From contig QJPP01005285.1 in the NCBI GenBank assembly GCA_003996215.1, positions 123,496 to 187,495 on the forward strand: 64,000 nt of DNA, written 5' to 3'. Below the pieces are notes generated by a model. That model had not been told where the DNA came from. It made no database searches and worked only from the letters and a program-made list of their open reading frames with translations. The position numbers and the translations under genes are program-made. The stretch comes from Jaltomata sinuosa (Eukaryota; Streptophyta; Magnoliopsida; Solanales; Solanaceae). Shown piece by piece: positions 31,600 through 44,000 of the stretch (position 1 is the stretch's first letter; the number at the start of each line of letters is the position of its first letter).

Positions 31600-32095
31600 T
31601 TCATATCCAGCTTGTGCCAAGTGCAGGAAGAGTCATTATGGTGAGTGTTTGGCTATTTCAAGTAGTTGCTATGGATGTGGTCATGCTGGACACCGTATCC
31701 GAGATTGCCCTTCAGCTAAGAAGGGGCAGGGAGGTGGTAGGACTCAGTCTACCCCAGGAGTTTCAGGAGGTCAACCAGCCCAGAAGAGCACAGCTTCTAG
31801 TTCTGGTGGTCAGCGCCAGAACTACCTTTATCCTATGTCCTCTCATCAGGATCAGGAGGGTTCCCCAGACATTGTTACTGGTATGTTAAAAGCCTTCTCT
31901 TTCGATGTGTATGCTTTGTTGGACCCCAGTGCCTCCTTATCTTTTGTGACCCCTTATGTGATATGCAAGTTTGAAGTTTGTTCCAAATTACTTTTAGAAC
32001 CCTTTAGTGTCTCTACCCCTGTTGGTGAGTCAGTCCTAGCCAAAAAAATATACCAAAATTGCCCTATCTCAGTCCTTCATAGAGTCACTTAAGCT
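31600..32095 (+). pseudogene. Zinc knuckle and protease of the 28413 element
   Basis: A canonical knuckle, CYGCGHAGHRIRDC, lies at 31667-31708 with all four ligands. Before it is a CAKCRKSHYGEC segment typical of the extended chromovirus zinc finger. The protease active site reads LLDPSASLSFV (Asp codon at 31922). The Gly of the expected D-P-G-A is Ser, which should weaken or abolish activity. The conserved VSTPVGESV segment follows. A stop near 32092 separates this from the ILGMDWL part of the protease. Confidence 0.82.
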
Positions 32096-32107
32096 AATCT
32101 AGTAGAG

Positions 32108-33515
32108 TTGGAGATGACTGATTTTGATGTCATTCTGGGCATGGATTGGTTGTATGCATGTTATGCTTCTGTTGATTGTCGTACTCGGGTTGTCAGTTTC
32201 AAGTTTCCTAATGAACCCATTTTAGAATGGCAAGGTAGTCCCCCTTCTTCAAAAGGTCGTTTCATAACTTATCTTAAGGCTAGAAAGATGATTTCAAAGG
32301 GGTATATTTATCACATAGTGTGGGTTATAGACACGGAGTCCGAAACCCCATCCCTTCAGTTTGTTCCTGTTATGAATAAGTTTTCAGAAGTGTTTCCTGA
32401 GGATTTGCCCGGAGTCCCTCCCGAGAAGGAGATAGACTTTGGGATAGATCTCTTTCCGGATACGAATCCAATCTCTATTCCTCCGTATAAAATGGCTCCC
32501 GTGGGACTCGAAGAGTTGAAAGATCAGTTGAAGGATCTCCTTGATAAAGGTTTTATCAAGCCTAGCATTTCTCCATAGGGTGCCCCAGTTTTGTTTTTTC
32601 GAAAGAAGGATGGTTCTCTTAAGATGTGTATTGACTACTGTCAGTTGAACAAGGTCACAATCAAGAATAAATATCCCATTCCTAGGATTGATGACTTGTT
32701 CGATCAGCTTTAGGGTGTTAGTTTCTTCTCCAAGATTGACCTTAGATCCGGTTATCATCAGCTTCGTGTTAGAGAGTGTGATATTCTGAAGACAACTTTT
32801 AGGACTCGGTATGGTCATTATGAATTTGTTGTGATGTCTTTTAGTCTAACAAATGCTCCTTCAGCTTTTATGGATTTGATGAACCGTGTGTTCAAGCAGT
32901 ATTTAGATATGTTTGTGATTATTTTCATTGATGATATCCTCATTTACTCTCGGAGTGAGGAGGAGCATGCAGATCACTTGAGGGTTGTGTTACAAACTCT
33001 CAAGGATAGACAGTTGTTTGCTAAGTTTAGAAAGTGTGAGTTTTAGATGTAGTCTGTTGCTTTTCTGGGTAATATTGTGACTAAAGATAGTATTCGGGCT
33101 GATTCTCAAGATAGAGGCAGTAAAAAACTGGCTTAGACCTACTTCCCCGTCTGATATTAGAAGCTTTTTGGGTTTGGCTGGTTACTACAGAAGGTTCATG
33201 GAAGTATTTTCTTCCATTGCTGCCCCTATGACCCGATTGACTCAGAAGAAGGTAAAATTTCAGTGGTCCGACTTGTGTGAGAAGAACTTTCAGGAACTGA
33301 AGACTAGATTGACCACCGCTCCAGTGTTAGCTCTACCCGAGGACTTAGATGATTTTGTTGTGTGTTGTGATGCTTCTAGGATTAGCTTGGGTTGTTTTTT
33401 GATGCAGCATGGTAAGGTGATTGCTTATGTTTCGAGACAGCTTAAGACCCATGAGAAGAACTATCCTACTCATGATCTTGAGTTGGCAGCCATGGTCTTT
33501 TCTTTGAAAATTTAG
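32108..33515 (+). pseudogene. Protease end, reverse transcriptase and start of RNase H
   Basis: Opens with TDFDVILGMDWLYACYASVD (end of protease), then FPEDLPGVPPEKEIDF and the reverse transcriptase motifs: KGFIKPSISP, CIDYCQLNKVTIKNKYP, FSKIDLRSGYHQLRV, FRTRYGHYEF, MSFSLTNAPSAFMDL and IIFIDDILIYS. It continues to the thumb (LAGYYRRFMEVFSSIAAPMT) and the RNase H opening (CCDASRISLGCFLMQ). Stops fall at conserved Trp or Gln positions near 32578, 32713 and 33045. A frameshift pair near 33100 changes the frame before GLAGYY. The catalytic FIDD box is intact. Confidence 0.9.
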
Positions 33516-33524
33516 AGACATTAC

Positions 33525-34454
33525 TTGTATGGTGTGCATGTGGATGTATTCACCGATCATAAGAGTCTTCAGTATGTGTTCACTCAAAAGGAATTGAAGC
33601 GACAAAGAAGATGGCTGGAGCTTCTTAAGGATTATGATATGAGTATGCTTTACCATTCGGGTAAGGCCAATGTTGTGGCGGATGCTTTGAGTAGATTGTC
33701 CATGGGAAGTGTAGCTTCTATCGAAGAGGGAAAGAAGGAATTGGTTAAAGAGGTTCATAGGCTTACTCGGTTGGGGGTTCGCATTATGGACTCGACCGAA
33801 GGTGGTGTGATTATGCAAAATGGTTCCGAATCTTTCTTAGTGGCTGAGGTGAAGGCAAAGCAAGACGATGATCCAATTTTACTTCAGCTTAAGGGTGCAG
33901 TTCATCATCAACGGGTTGAGGTTTTCTCCCAAGGGGGAGATGGTGTGCTTCGCTATCAGGGTCATTTATGTGTACCAGATATTGATGGGTTGAGACAGCA
34001 GATTCTGACTGAGGCTCACAGTTCTGGATATTCCATCAATCTGGGTGCCACTAAGATGTACCGTAATCTACGAGAAGTCTTTTGGTGGAACGGTATAAAG
34101 AAGGACATTTTCGGGTTTGTGGCTAAGTGTCCCAACTGTCAACAGGTCAGAGTGGAACATCGAAGGCTGGGTGGCATACTTCAAGATATTGACCTTCCCA
34201 CTTGGAAATGGGAAGCGATCAATATGGACTTCATTACTAGGTTGCCTCGTACTCGAAGGCAGCATGATTCCATTTGGGTGATTGTCGACCTGATGACCAA
34301 GTTATCCCATTTCTTGGCTGTTAAAACTACTAATTCAGCAGACGACTATACCAGACTCAACATCCGGGAGATAGTTCGATTGCATGATGTTCCTTTGTAC
34401 ATCATTTCTGATAGAGGTCCTCAGTTTACATCTCAGTTTTGGAGATCATTTTAG
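33525..34454 (+). pseudogene. RNase H end and integrase N-terminal half
   Basis: RNase H ends with FTDHKSLQYVFTQKELK, RQRRW (one or two residues shorter than its relatives) and KANVVADALSRL. In the integrase zinc-binding domain the Cys pair CPNC is intact, but the second His of the usual H-x-H pair is Asn (SINLG instead of SIHPG). The core begins with MDFITRLPR (first Asp) and DRGPQFTSQF (second Asp). A stop after WRSF (CAG to TAG type) ends the open frame. Confidence 0.88.
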
Positions 34455-35282
34455 AAAGGCCTTGGTACCTAGGTGAAGCTTAGCACAACTTTTAATCCTC
34501 AGATAGACGGCCAGGCAGAGTGTACTATTCAGACTTTGGAGGATATGTTGAGAGCATATTTTATTGATTTTAGAGGAAACTAGGATGATCACTTACCTCT
34601 TATTGAGTTTGCCTACAACAACAACTTTCACTCTAGCATCCAGATGGCTCCGTATGAGGCCCTTTATGGACGGAGGTGTAGATCTCCTATTGGTTGGTTC
34701 AAGGTTGGTGAGGCAGCCTTGATTAGTCCAGATTCTGTGCATGAGACCATGGAGAAAGTTCAGCTTATTCGGGAAAGGTTGAAGACCACTCAGAGTCGAC
34801 AAAAATCTTATGCGGATGTAAGGAGAAGGGAGTTGGAATTCTAGGTTGATGATTGGGTTTTCCTTAAGGTGTCACCCATGAAGGGTGTGATAAGCTTTGG
34901 CAAGAAAGTAAAGCTTAGTCCCCGTTTTGTAGGTCCTTATCGGATTCTGAGAAAGGTTGGTAAGGTTGCTTATGAGTTGGAGTTTCCAACGAAGTTGGAA
35001 GTAGTTCATCCAATTTTCCATGTTTCCTTGTTGAAGAAGTGTTTTGGTGATCCGAGCTTGATTATCCCTTTGGAGGAAGTGGGTGTGAAGGATAGTCTCA
35101 CCTATGAGGAGGTTCCCGTGGAAATCCTTGATCGTCAGATTCGGAGGTTGAGGAATAAAGAAGTTGCTTCGGTAAAGGTTCTTTGGGGAAATCAGCTTGT
35201 TGAAGGAGCTACTTGGGAAATGGAAGAGGCCATGAAGGCCAAATATCCTCATCTCTTTCCTTCCGATTCAGTTTCAGCTTGA
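34455..35282 (+). pseudogene. Integrase C-terminal half and chromodomain
   Basis: Continues in the same frame with the third catalytic position present (DGQAECTIQ: Glu kept, the following Arg changed to Cys). Then come FAYNNNFHSSIQMAPYEALY, RRCRSPIGWF and KLSPRFVGPYRIL. The C-terminal 60 residues (EILDRQIRRLRNKEVASVKV, WEMEEAMKAKYPHLFP) are a chromodomain, with the natural stop at 35280-35282. Stops near 34470, 34582 and 34842 fit Trp or Gln codons altered by single transitions. Confidence 0.88.
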
Positions 35283-35488
35283 GGTACTAGTTTGCTCCTT
35301 AGTATTTCCCTTTAATTTTATTCCATCAGTCCCTCTCATAATTCTAGCAAGCATCCATGTTTTACGAAGTTGGTTTATCATGTTTTAAGTTGGAAAGTTC
35401 AGTTTTCATGATGTTCCCTTAATTTCCATATTTTGATGTTTGGTTGGACTGTTTTCTCCTCAGTTTTCCTTGTATAGTCTTCATTATA
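35283..35488 (+). other. pol-to-LTR junction lacking a visible polypurine tract
   Basis: About 200 non-coding bases between the pol stop and the first sequence shared by both LTRs. No purine run and no TGTAACACC terminus is found where they are expected. The sequence just before 35489 does not match the start of the 5' LTR. Confidence 0.6.
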
Positions 35489-37477
35489 GTATGAATGATT
35501 CCAGAAAACAGAGTCCAGTCCACGAGCAGTGGGTGGTTCCACGAGTCAAGGAAGTGACTCGTGATTCTGGTCCTGCAGACCACCCTCAAGTTTGATAACC
35601 ATGAGTCAGTTTCACGACTCGTGAAGGTTTTCACAGGTCATGGAACCAAACCGTGGAACTCTGACAGAGAGTAGTCAAATCCTCTAATTTCCATGACTCG
35701 GTTCTACGACTCGTGGAAGCTTCCACGAGTCATCTTGTTGAGTCGTAGGAAACTTTCAGCAGCCTGAAATCCTTGACAGTTTCCATGAGAAGGAACCACG
35801 AGTCATGGTTAAGTCTACGAGTCGTAGACACCACCCGTGGAACCTGAAGCCGCATTAAAAATTAGCTTTTTCCTATTTAAGTCCTAGGGGTATTTTAGTT
35901 ATTACCCACCCTTTTAACTCATAAATGATGTCGTGTTGACTATTTCAAGAAGGGTTTCCACCCTCATTAGCCTAAGTTCCTTCTCATTACTTCACTCATC
36001 TCCCAAAAGAGGAAAATTCTTCTCCAAGCTTCAAGTCTCAAGCTCCAAGTTCAAGCCTCCAAAGTCTTTCCAATACAAGTGGGGTATCTTCACCCAAGGT
36101 ATGTGGTTATTCAACACTGGGTTCCTTTCACCCTTGTGCCCAAAATCCCCAATTCTTATATTGAATTATGAACTTATGAAATTAGGATTTTGATCTAAAT
36201 TTGGGGAAAACTTATGAAATCAGTTTCTGTGTTTAAATTCATGGTTTCTTATTGATTTTACATGATTTGTTCATGATTCCTTTATTGATTTAAAAAGCCC
36301 AAATATGAGAGTTGATTTCTAGCATGACTCCGTGAAATTTCATGTTTTCAAGAGAAATTTGGCATGATTAGATATCATGGCTTTTATGTATTTATGAAAT
36401 TACATGCCTAATTCTTCAAGTATGAATTTAGAAAGAAAAACATGTTTTGAATTATGGCTATACCTAGATTTATGAACTATGATATGAAAATTTTCATGAT
36501 GCCCGATGTGTTTTCATGCTTACAAATAAGATTTGGCATGAGATGGTGCCACTATGAAATGATGAGCTATATGTGCATGTTTTGGGAGTAGTATTTAGCA
36601 CCGAGCGATAAGGGTTCGATTACCCAAATCCAGAAACTATGTTGCCAGCGTAGGTTATGAAATGATATGTGCCTTATAGGCTTATGAGAGTGGATCCACG
36701 TCTTTACGAATGGTGTCCTGTGTCCTTACGGGCATTTAGCGCAGCGTCGCCAACTAGGGTTATATAGTTGGGTATAGTGACTCGTCCCTTGGAAAGATTC
36801 AAGTCAGCAGTTAGATTCCATGTAAGCTCACATGTGCTCATGTCGGTTATAAGAAACTCCCTTATGTATGTTTTCAAGTTTTCTAAGCTTTATGAACTCT
36901 TACCTTAAAGTTTGGCTTTTACTTTATGTTTTACTTTTCCATTATGCTATTTACTCATGATACCCTATTATGTATGGATTCCATCTAAGTACGTTTTAAA
37001 GCATGTTCTATCTTATTTATTCATTTCCCTTATACTCAGTATATTTCATAGTACTGACGCATATTTTGCGCTGCATCCTTTAATGATGCAGATTCAGGTG
37101 TCCCTTCTCAGATTCGTGGCTAAAGTTCCCAGGCCACTTACTCCGCCAGCTGTGGGTGAGTCCTCTTAGGTCGAGGACTAGTCATGTTCTTAGTTATGTT
37201 GACTTTATTTCTGTACTTTGACTTAGCTAGGGTCTTGTTCTAGCAACTCATTATGTTATGATTAGAGGCTTTAAGACATAGACTGTATGTAACCCTTCGT
37301 GGGTGCCGTATCTCTTTTGACTCGACCATCTATCTTATGCCATTCTGTCTTTATCTTTGATGCTTCCGCTATGTTTCCTTTATGTTTGATTGAGAATGCT
37401 ATGACCAAGGGTTATCTTGGGATCTTTGTGGTCCTAAGTCCCATGTTACGTTTAGCGGGTAACCTCGGGGTGTGACA
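35489..37477 (+). repeat. 3' LTR of the 28413 element, 5'-truncated
   Basis: Aligns with the 5' LTR from TTCCAGAAA onward to GGTGTGACA at 37477. The first 65 or so bases of the 5' LTR have no counterpart. The dyad block and the internal sequence are otherwise conserved at roughly 95%. Confidence 0.85.
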
Positions 37478-37482
37478 ACACA
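37478..37482. other. Target duplication, right (ACACA)
   Basis: Pairs with ACGCA at 28408-28412. Confidence 0.65.
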
Positions 37483-37999
37483 TTTACATTGCTAGTGGTA
37501 TGGGTTAGAAGAAATATGATATATTTGGTTTAAGAATGGAATATTTCTACTTTTACTACGGATTTTAGATCTCAAAAAAATAATTCATGTATTATCACAG
37601 TTTTTGGAAAGAAAAGGAGTGTACCAGTTTAAACTCGGTTCGAGAGATATTTTCAGACCCTTTCTCTATTTACTTTTTGTTGATGAGCTTAGGGTGACCC
37701 AAGGAGCACATATCCGGGTTTCACTTTTATTGCATACGTTGATGATCTGTAGGGAAGGCTGCGAGACGATTCAAGGAGCTCACGGGGCAGCCCGTGAAAT
37801 GTGTTTTGGGATTTTTACTTTCCTGCATTTGCCACATTCTGCAATACATCATTCCATGATGCATTGCATTCTCTTATATGAATTTTTCAGTGATTTGTCA
37901 CTTTTATTATTATTATCTTTACCTTTTAGATCGGATTATACTTGCTTATAGTTACCTGTGATGACTAGATTTAGGTGAATCTCGATAGCTAGTTTACTC
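37483..37999. other. Unassigned stretch, no gene seen
   Basis: A 115-codon plus-strand open frame at 37604-37951 has no recognisable motif. The sequence runs into an LTR end to the right and may be the upper part of that LTR. Confidence 0.3.
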
Positions 38000-38534
38000 T
38001 CATGTCTTTTATATTATATTTTTCCCTGAGCTCGGTCAGCCTATAATGCCTACTAAGTACCTCGTGTTTTGGTACTTACTACATTTCTGCATATTTCTCT
38101 AATGAAGTACCTAGTATGAGCCACCCTCGTTAACCATCCACTCATTCGAGGCCAGGTGTTGTTCGAATCATGGTGAGCTCACGGTGTCCGGAGATTTTTT
38201 GTTTTCCTCTATTCATACTGTCTGTATTTTATATTTTTGATAGACAGTAGTACCTTGTATAGCACTATTTCGATAGTTAGACGCTCTTATATATGTGATA
38301 CCAAGTTCGGGGTTTGGGTTCCTTGTATATATTTGTCTCCCTTAGTCTCTTTAGGTCCCGTTATATATTTTATATCATTTTGTATATATCTATGTTGGTG
38401 CCCCTTATCTTAATATTATTCTGCCTCCATTTTATCTGTTTTAGTATTTAATTGTAGTATCATTCCCTTGGGTTTGGCTTGCCTACTGGGGGATTTTAGT
38501 AGGCGCCATCATGGCTGAATTTTAGATCGTGACA
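38000..38534 (+). repeat. LTR end fragment, plus orientation
   Basis: Ends GGCGCCATCATGGCTGAATT followed by TTAGATCGTGACA, the reverse of the TGTCACGACC...ATGATGGCACC terminus seen at 855, 14317, 48119 and 55592. Internal features such as ATGCCTACTAAGTACC also line up in order. No primer site follows, so this is a truncated LTR. Confidence 0.68.
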
Positions 38535-40563
38535 ATGCTAGACCCAAAAATCACAAATTTTAAGGATTCATGTAAAAAAAATGAAAAGCCTTTACATACT
38601 GAGAATCTGAACTCGAATAATTTAATGTAGATAATCGATTTTCCTTTCAATAATTTAATAAATCATCAAAAATAGTTTCCCATAAAATCTTTCATCTACG
38701 TAACTATGCAACAACTTTGAATTGAGGCTTAGACCTTGTGCATGATGACTAGGTTATGCCTGAACCGTAGAGAAGACTAGTCGATAAAGAGAATAATGAT
38801 CTCTAGAACAAATTCTAATTTAATTGTGGTGATTTTTGGATGCCTATGTGAATTGGTTGTAATCCTGTTGTGCTAACTTGGGAATTCTTAGTAGATCAGT
38901 CTAATAGTTACATCCTGGATAGGGAATAAAATGATGTTTTATAGGAACTACTTAACAAAGAGATTTGGTAATTATGGGAATTGGTTCGCATTAAAGGTTA
39001 AGATAAATTATGACCCTATACATTGAGAATGAACCCTATGTTAAACATAGATAGGGGGGTGAATTACTAAGCCTGAGTAGGGGGTTGGGATCCACTGTGC
39101 GGTGAACAAGTTAGGTGAAGTTTGTAGGCCTAGAATTTAGTTGAAGTTAAGACTCATCTTATTACATGTTATATGGTGTAACTGTGTAACTTGTGATTAT
39201 TCTTCGGACATGGTTGAATTTTATGTGTTTTCTTGTGATGCTTGTACGAATAGACTTTACGGACATGAAGTGATAAGTGAACTGAAATATCTAAGTGTGA
39301 TAGTGTCTTGGCAGTGTGTATTTTCATGAGGTATATGTCTGAGAGACTGTTCATGTAGATATTGATGTTGATATAGTTGATATGGATCGGATACCATGCT
39401 GGTATGGTACATGAAAAACTAGGGTCCCCTGCAGGTCATGGCTAGTGGGCAGAAATAAGACCCATAGCATGTGTATACACACTCTTACATAATTCACTGC
39501 ATGTGTTTTTGTATTTATCATTGTATACTTCATTGTATTATTTCATGGTCAGTTATTGTGAGACAATGTTATGGTTATGAATAAGGTCTGGAGGCACTGG
39601 TCATATTGATGAGTGATAGGTGAGCTTAGTTCTCATATGTAATGCATTTTCGTATATGCCTGTAATAATCTTTAATGAATTATGTGTAGTTGATAATACT
39701 GTGGTTAACCTAAATTGAATAAATCGTGTGGGTTGATATATATTGATATCGGTTAGGTTTGTGGGGACTGAGTAAATGACTATTGGTAGTTATACTGAGT
39801 GGACCTGTATGAGAATAAATATTTTGTGTACAAATAGCTTGTGAGTTGAATATCCGAGCGAGAGGCGTGTTGTGATTAGATTTGGTAGTTACTGGGAGAA
39901 CTTCGATAGTGGGTAATGCCTTACCACTAAGAATAGATGTGTGATCTGCGTTAGGTGTGAATAATAGAAAGATAGTGTGGGATAGAAATACCCTTGGCTG
40001 GATTAATTGTTGGAATGTTAGGAATAAGTGAGGGGTACTTGGATATGAATAATTGCATGGATTATCTTGTTATATGCTGAAGTGGAACTATCTGTTTTAA
40101 TATTGATTTCTATACATGATTTATGTGAACTAATCTCAGTCGATCGATGATACCTACAAGCACATGTGATTGTACTGATGCTACATTTGCTACACCTTTT
40201 TGGTGTAGATGTGTAATAGGTTGGCTGAAGTTCGTGCTTGGATTGAAGTGTCTCCATCAACAATGTCTACTCTTCATATGGGAGTTGTGTTTTCTATATT
40301 ATTATCATGTTTCTCCTTTAGCGGCTCTTGTACAGGATTAGACTAGATCTTGGGGGAAATAGTAGTGTTTTGTATAGTTGACAACTAATGATGTATTAAA
40401 TTGACAAGTATTTTATTGAGATTAATGTAGTTATTATATTTATTTATACTCTTGAAACTGTTTAAGGGAACTTTGCATGTTCATGGTTGGGTGGTTTAGA
40501 GTTCTCCTACGTAAATAAATTAGAGAAGGTGCCGGCACGATCCTACCGTAATTGAGGTTGTGA
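38535..40563 (+). repeat. Heavily degraded LTR-like sequence, plus orientation
   Basis: No gene seen. The right part (40190-40563) matches the LTR family at 41085 and 16193: GGGAGTTGTGTTTTC, CGGCTCTTGTACAGGATTAG and GTTCTCCTACGTA followed by an end near GTTGTGATA. The left part, with GGTATGGTACATG near 39410, is compatible with the same LTR but too diverged to be sure. Confidence 0.5.
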
Positions 40564-41070
40564 TAGATAGTGAGTCTAGTTATGATGAAAAATTATTATT
40601 GCATGAGGTAGACTTTATTCGAAATGATTTCCATTAATTATAATATATACAAATAATTATATACATATTTTTACAACGAACCTATGTAATATTCGAGTGC
40701 ATGCATAATGAAAGGAAAATTAGGTGGTAAACCACTTCACGTGGAAGTGGTGGAGCAGTACACTTATTAATTGTCACTAACCTTTACATGCGATTGCTGC
40801 CAACCATCATTAATTATGGTGGAATATATCTTACAATTCAAGACTTTGACTTTTTTTTTCTTCATTTGCACGTTAAAAAAAATGTTCAGCAACCTTTAAT
40901 TTCATCTGCTCTTTGTATGTGTATATGTATATATGTTACTGCATAAGTGTTCTTTGCTTACATATTTTCTTTACCAAGGCAACTAAAAAGATTAGATGTG
41001 GACGTCAACACACCAATCTGCAGGACTCTATTCGATATTTTGCTCTTGTACTGGGAGATCGATAACCTAG
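40564..41070 (-). other. Unassigned AT-rich DNA with a chromovirus leader remnant
   Basis: Next to the primer site the minus strand reads CTAGGTTATCGATCTCCCAG and, further on, GAGTCCTGCAGATTGGTG. This resembles the untranslated leader before gag in the chromovirus at 14250-14300. The resemblance fades about 90 bases in (near 40980). To the left I see no gag and no other gene. The interior beyond the leader has therefore been lost. Confidence 0.5.
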
Positions 41071-41082
41071 GCTCTGATACCA
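41071..41082 (-). other. Primer binding site, initiator Met tRNA
   Basis: On the minus strand TGGTATCAGAGC, two bases from the LTR end at 41085. It marks this end of the LTR as the side facing a gag gene that is no longer there. Confidence 0.88.
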
Positions 41083-41084
41083 TC

Positions 41085-44000
41085 TGTCATGACCCAACTA
41101 CCAGGCCGTGCGGGCGCCTACTCTAACCACCTAGATAGGCGAACCCTTACCACCCGATCCAACAGATAAATATGAAAAAACAAGTATAACTATAGATAAC
41201 TTCCTTTTTATACATGAAAACAAATGCACCTTTTTATTTCAGGAAATCTCTTTTACAAAAGAAATACAATAATGTTTTATAACTGGAAAACAACCCTCCC
41301 TAGGATCTAATCTAAGCTGGTACAAGAGCTACTACATGAGAAATACAATAATGAAAAGAAGACACAGCTCCCACCATGGAAACAAAGAGTAGAAGCTATT
41401 GGAGATCGCCATCGTCCGGTACCTATGAAACATCACTGATCCTGCAACTAGACTATACCCAAAAAGGTATAGCAAGAGTAGTGTCAGTACAAACAACATG
41501 TACTGGGAGGCATCATCGGTCGACCCAAATCCATTCCCTACCATCATATAAGAAATCAAGAGAAAATATGCAGTATAAATTCACAGAAATCTAGTCTCTC
41601 ATCATCCACCTTCAATACTGCCCTGTGACCCCTATGGACCCACTAGTTCTGTCCCAAGCTTTTCTATCCCACTTCCATTGCCAACATCACCAGTTGGCGG
41701 CCCTTCAACCATTCTATCATGGTCAGGGTTAACTAGTCACACGTAATCCTATGACTTCCCAAGTCACCATCTACACTAGACTTCTCAAGTCACCCATATT
41801 ACCAACCACTATAAGCATCTCAGTGATTCCAGTATCGCTAATCAGGTCTACTATCCACCCCTTCTAGCCAGTTGAGAAACAACCTACAAAGCCTTGACTT
41901 GCCACCCTGACTCGAATTAAGATTCTAAGTCAACCAATTGACCCTTATTCCTTAGCCACGCAATGAACTACCCGTGGGTTCGGTGTTATATAACCCCCAA
42001 GGTTCCTTACCCTTGACATCCCGACAGTTTAGGTACTCACCAAATACTAGCCTTACTTCACCAAACCAGTCAAACCTGACTCCCTAGGAACCTTAGGCCC
42101 CCCAAGCTCACCCATTTTGGACCCGTCAAGCAATACACCACAACACCTCTAGTCTTGTACCCAACTAGCCCTGACATCATGAAACAACCAAGTCCATATG
42201 ACCCTCAATAAGAGCCCCAGTCAATACCCGGACTCAATAACCATATAAGTCATGGCCAACTACTCAAGTGCCCAGACCACATAAAATTGTGTCACCACTT
42301 GCAAGCTACCCGAAACTCTCAAGGATCCCTAGGACATCATCTATGCCATATAATATGTGACCCCGGTTCACAAAAGAACCACCTTGTCACTTAAGCACCC
42401 AATCTGGCCCTTCAAGAACCAATTATACGTCAAATAATGATAAATCCCGGCCCTCTCAGGAACCCAACATATGAAAAACATCAATAGCAGATAACCCGGT
42501 TCACTCAAGGAACCAAGATGTAGAGAACATCCATAACAAAAAACCCGGTTCACTGAAGGAACCAACATGTAAGAAACAACAAGTAACAGATAAACTCGAT
42601 TCACTCAAGGAACCAACAGACATGTAACACTCAATCCCATACCAGGCGTGGCACCCACCCAACCCCCGGATGAGTGAACCAGTAGAGTTCAACCCTTTGC
42701 CTAGACTAAAAGCCTAAAACCAACAAACAGAAAATAAACTAGCAATTAAATAATGCAAAAACTAAGCTTTAATATATCCTGCGGAAAATCCCTCCTAGGA
42801 ACTGAAAGTCGTTGTACCAAACATCACTAACAATATCTAGAATACGGGGATGCAACCCCAAATGAAAATACAAAAATAGTTTCAAGTCTGAAACAAGTGG
42901 ACTGCAACTCTAAAGATAAGCCCAAGGTAGCTTGATCAAACAGCTCACCCTTGAAGTCAGAAATCGTCGGTGCTAAAGATGAGGTCGCGTCTCAGCCGCT
43001 GGATGATTTCCTGTATTCACCAAAAGAAAAGCAAGTGTAGTATCAGTACACCACCACTGTGTACTAGTAGGATCATCAGCCAATTTTTAGATAAACAGTA
43101 TATAAACAGTACAATAATATTAAGTAATAGGTATGGAAAACATGCAACAATATCAACAGACACACCTAGACTACCAGTCTCAACTTAGCTTGTTCCCGCT
43201 TGAATCCACCACCTATACTCTGAGCCACAACCCTATACAAATAACTATACCTTTTTGTCTAGCTCGGACCCACCCTGGGATCCCCTCTAGACAACACAAT
43301 AATCAATGAACAACCCGGCCTAAACCAAGACCAACACATCAGTTCTACAGAATTTTCTCGGCCTCTCAAGGGCCACCAAACTAATAACACGTTTCAATAA
43401 GTAGCCTTGTCCACTCACAGAACCAATATTAATCAATGCAACACAACAATAACAATGCAATGGTGCAACAAAAGTAAACTCATACCAGGCATGGTACCCG
43501 TGCCAACCATTAGTATTCCTGTACCAGGCGTGGTACCCGTGCCAACCATTTGTTATACCCGTACAAGCCGTGGTACCCTAGCCAACTGAATGTCAATAAT
43601 CCACAGTCAAATGCATGAACAAACAACTTGTAAACTAACAAGCAAATTCCGTTCAAATCACAAACTGTAAAGCAGGAACCTTAGACATTTTATACAACTT
43701 CCCTAAGCAATGTAATTCATACAATCACTTAGATATGAGTACAAGAATATACAACATTCACAGAAATTGTAAGCCATCACCTACTTCGAAATGATCCAAG
43801 CTCTATTCAACCCGAGCTTCCCCGTGTTCTGAATTCCTTTCTCGTTCTTGGTTTAAAATAACACACAAGTACATACAATTAACACACAAGGCCTGCACAG
43901 TACCCATACTACACCAAATCCTCAAACTCCAGGCCACCCATGATCATCCCACCCTTTTCCCGGGCTTTTCCATCGTTAATTCACCTACTTCTATCATTTT

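Larger units (their letters stand above)
28413..37477 (+). mobile_element. Chromovirus (Tekay/Del-like) LTR retrotransposon, plus strand
   Basis: A 9.07-kb element: 5' LTR 28413-30465, primer site 30470-30481, gag from 30675, pol to 35282, 3' LTR about 35489-37477. All domains through a C-terminal chromodomain are present and alignable, making this the most complete coding set in the window. It carries more than ten premature stops and at least two frameshifts. The LTRs differ by roughly 5% in a stretch I compared by eye. The 3' LTR lacks its first 65 or so bases and the polypurine tract is not visible. A near-perfect target duplication (ACGCA/ACACA) frames it. Confidence 0.9.
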
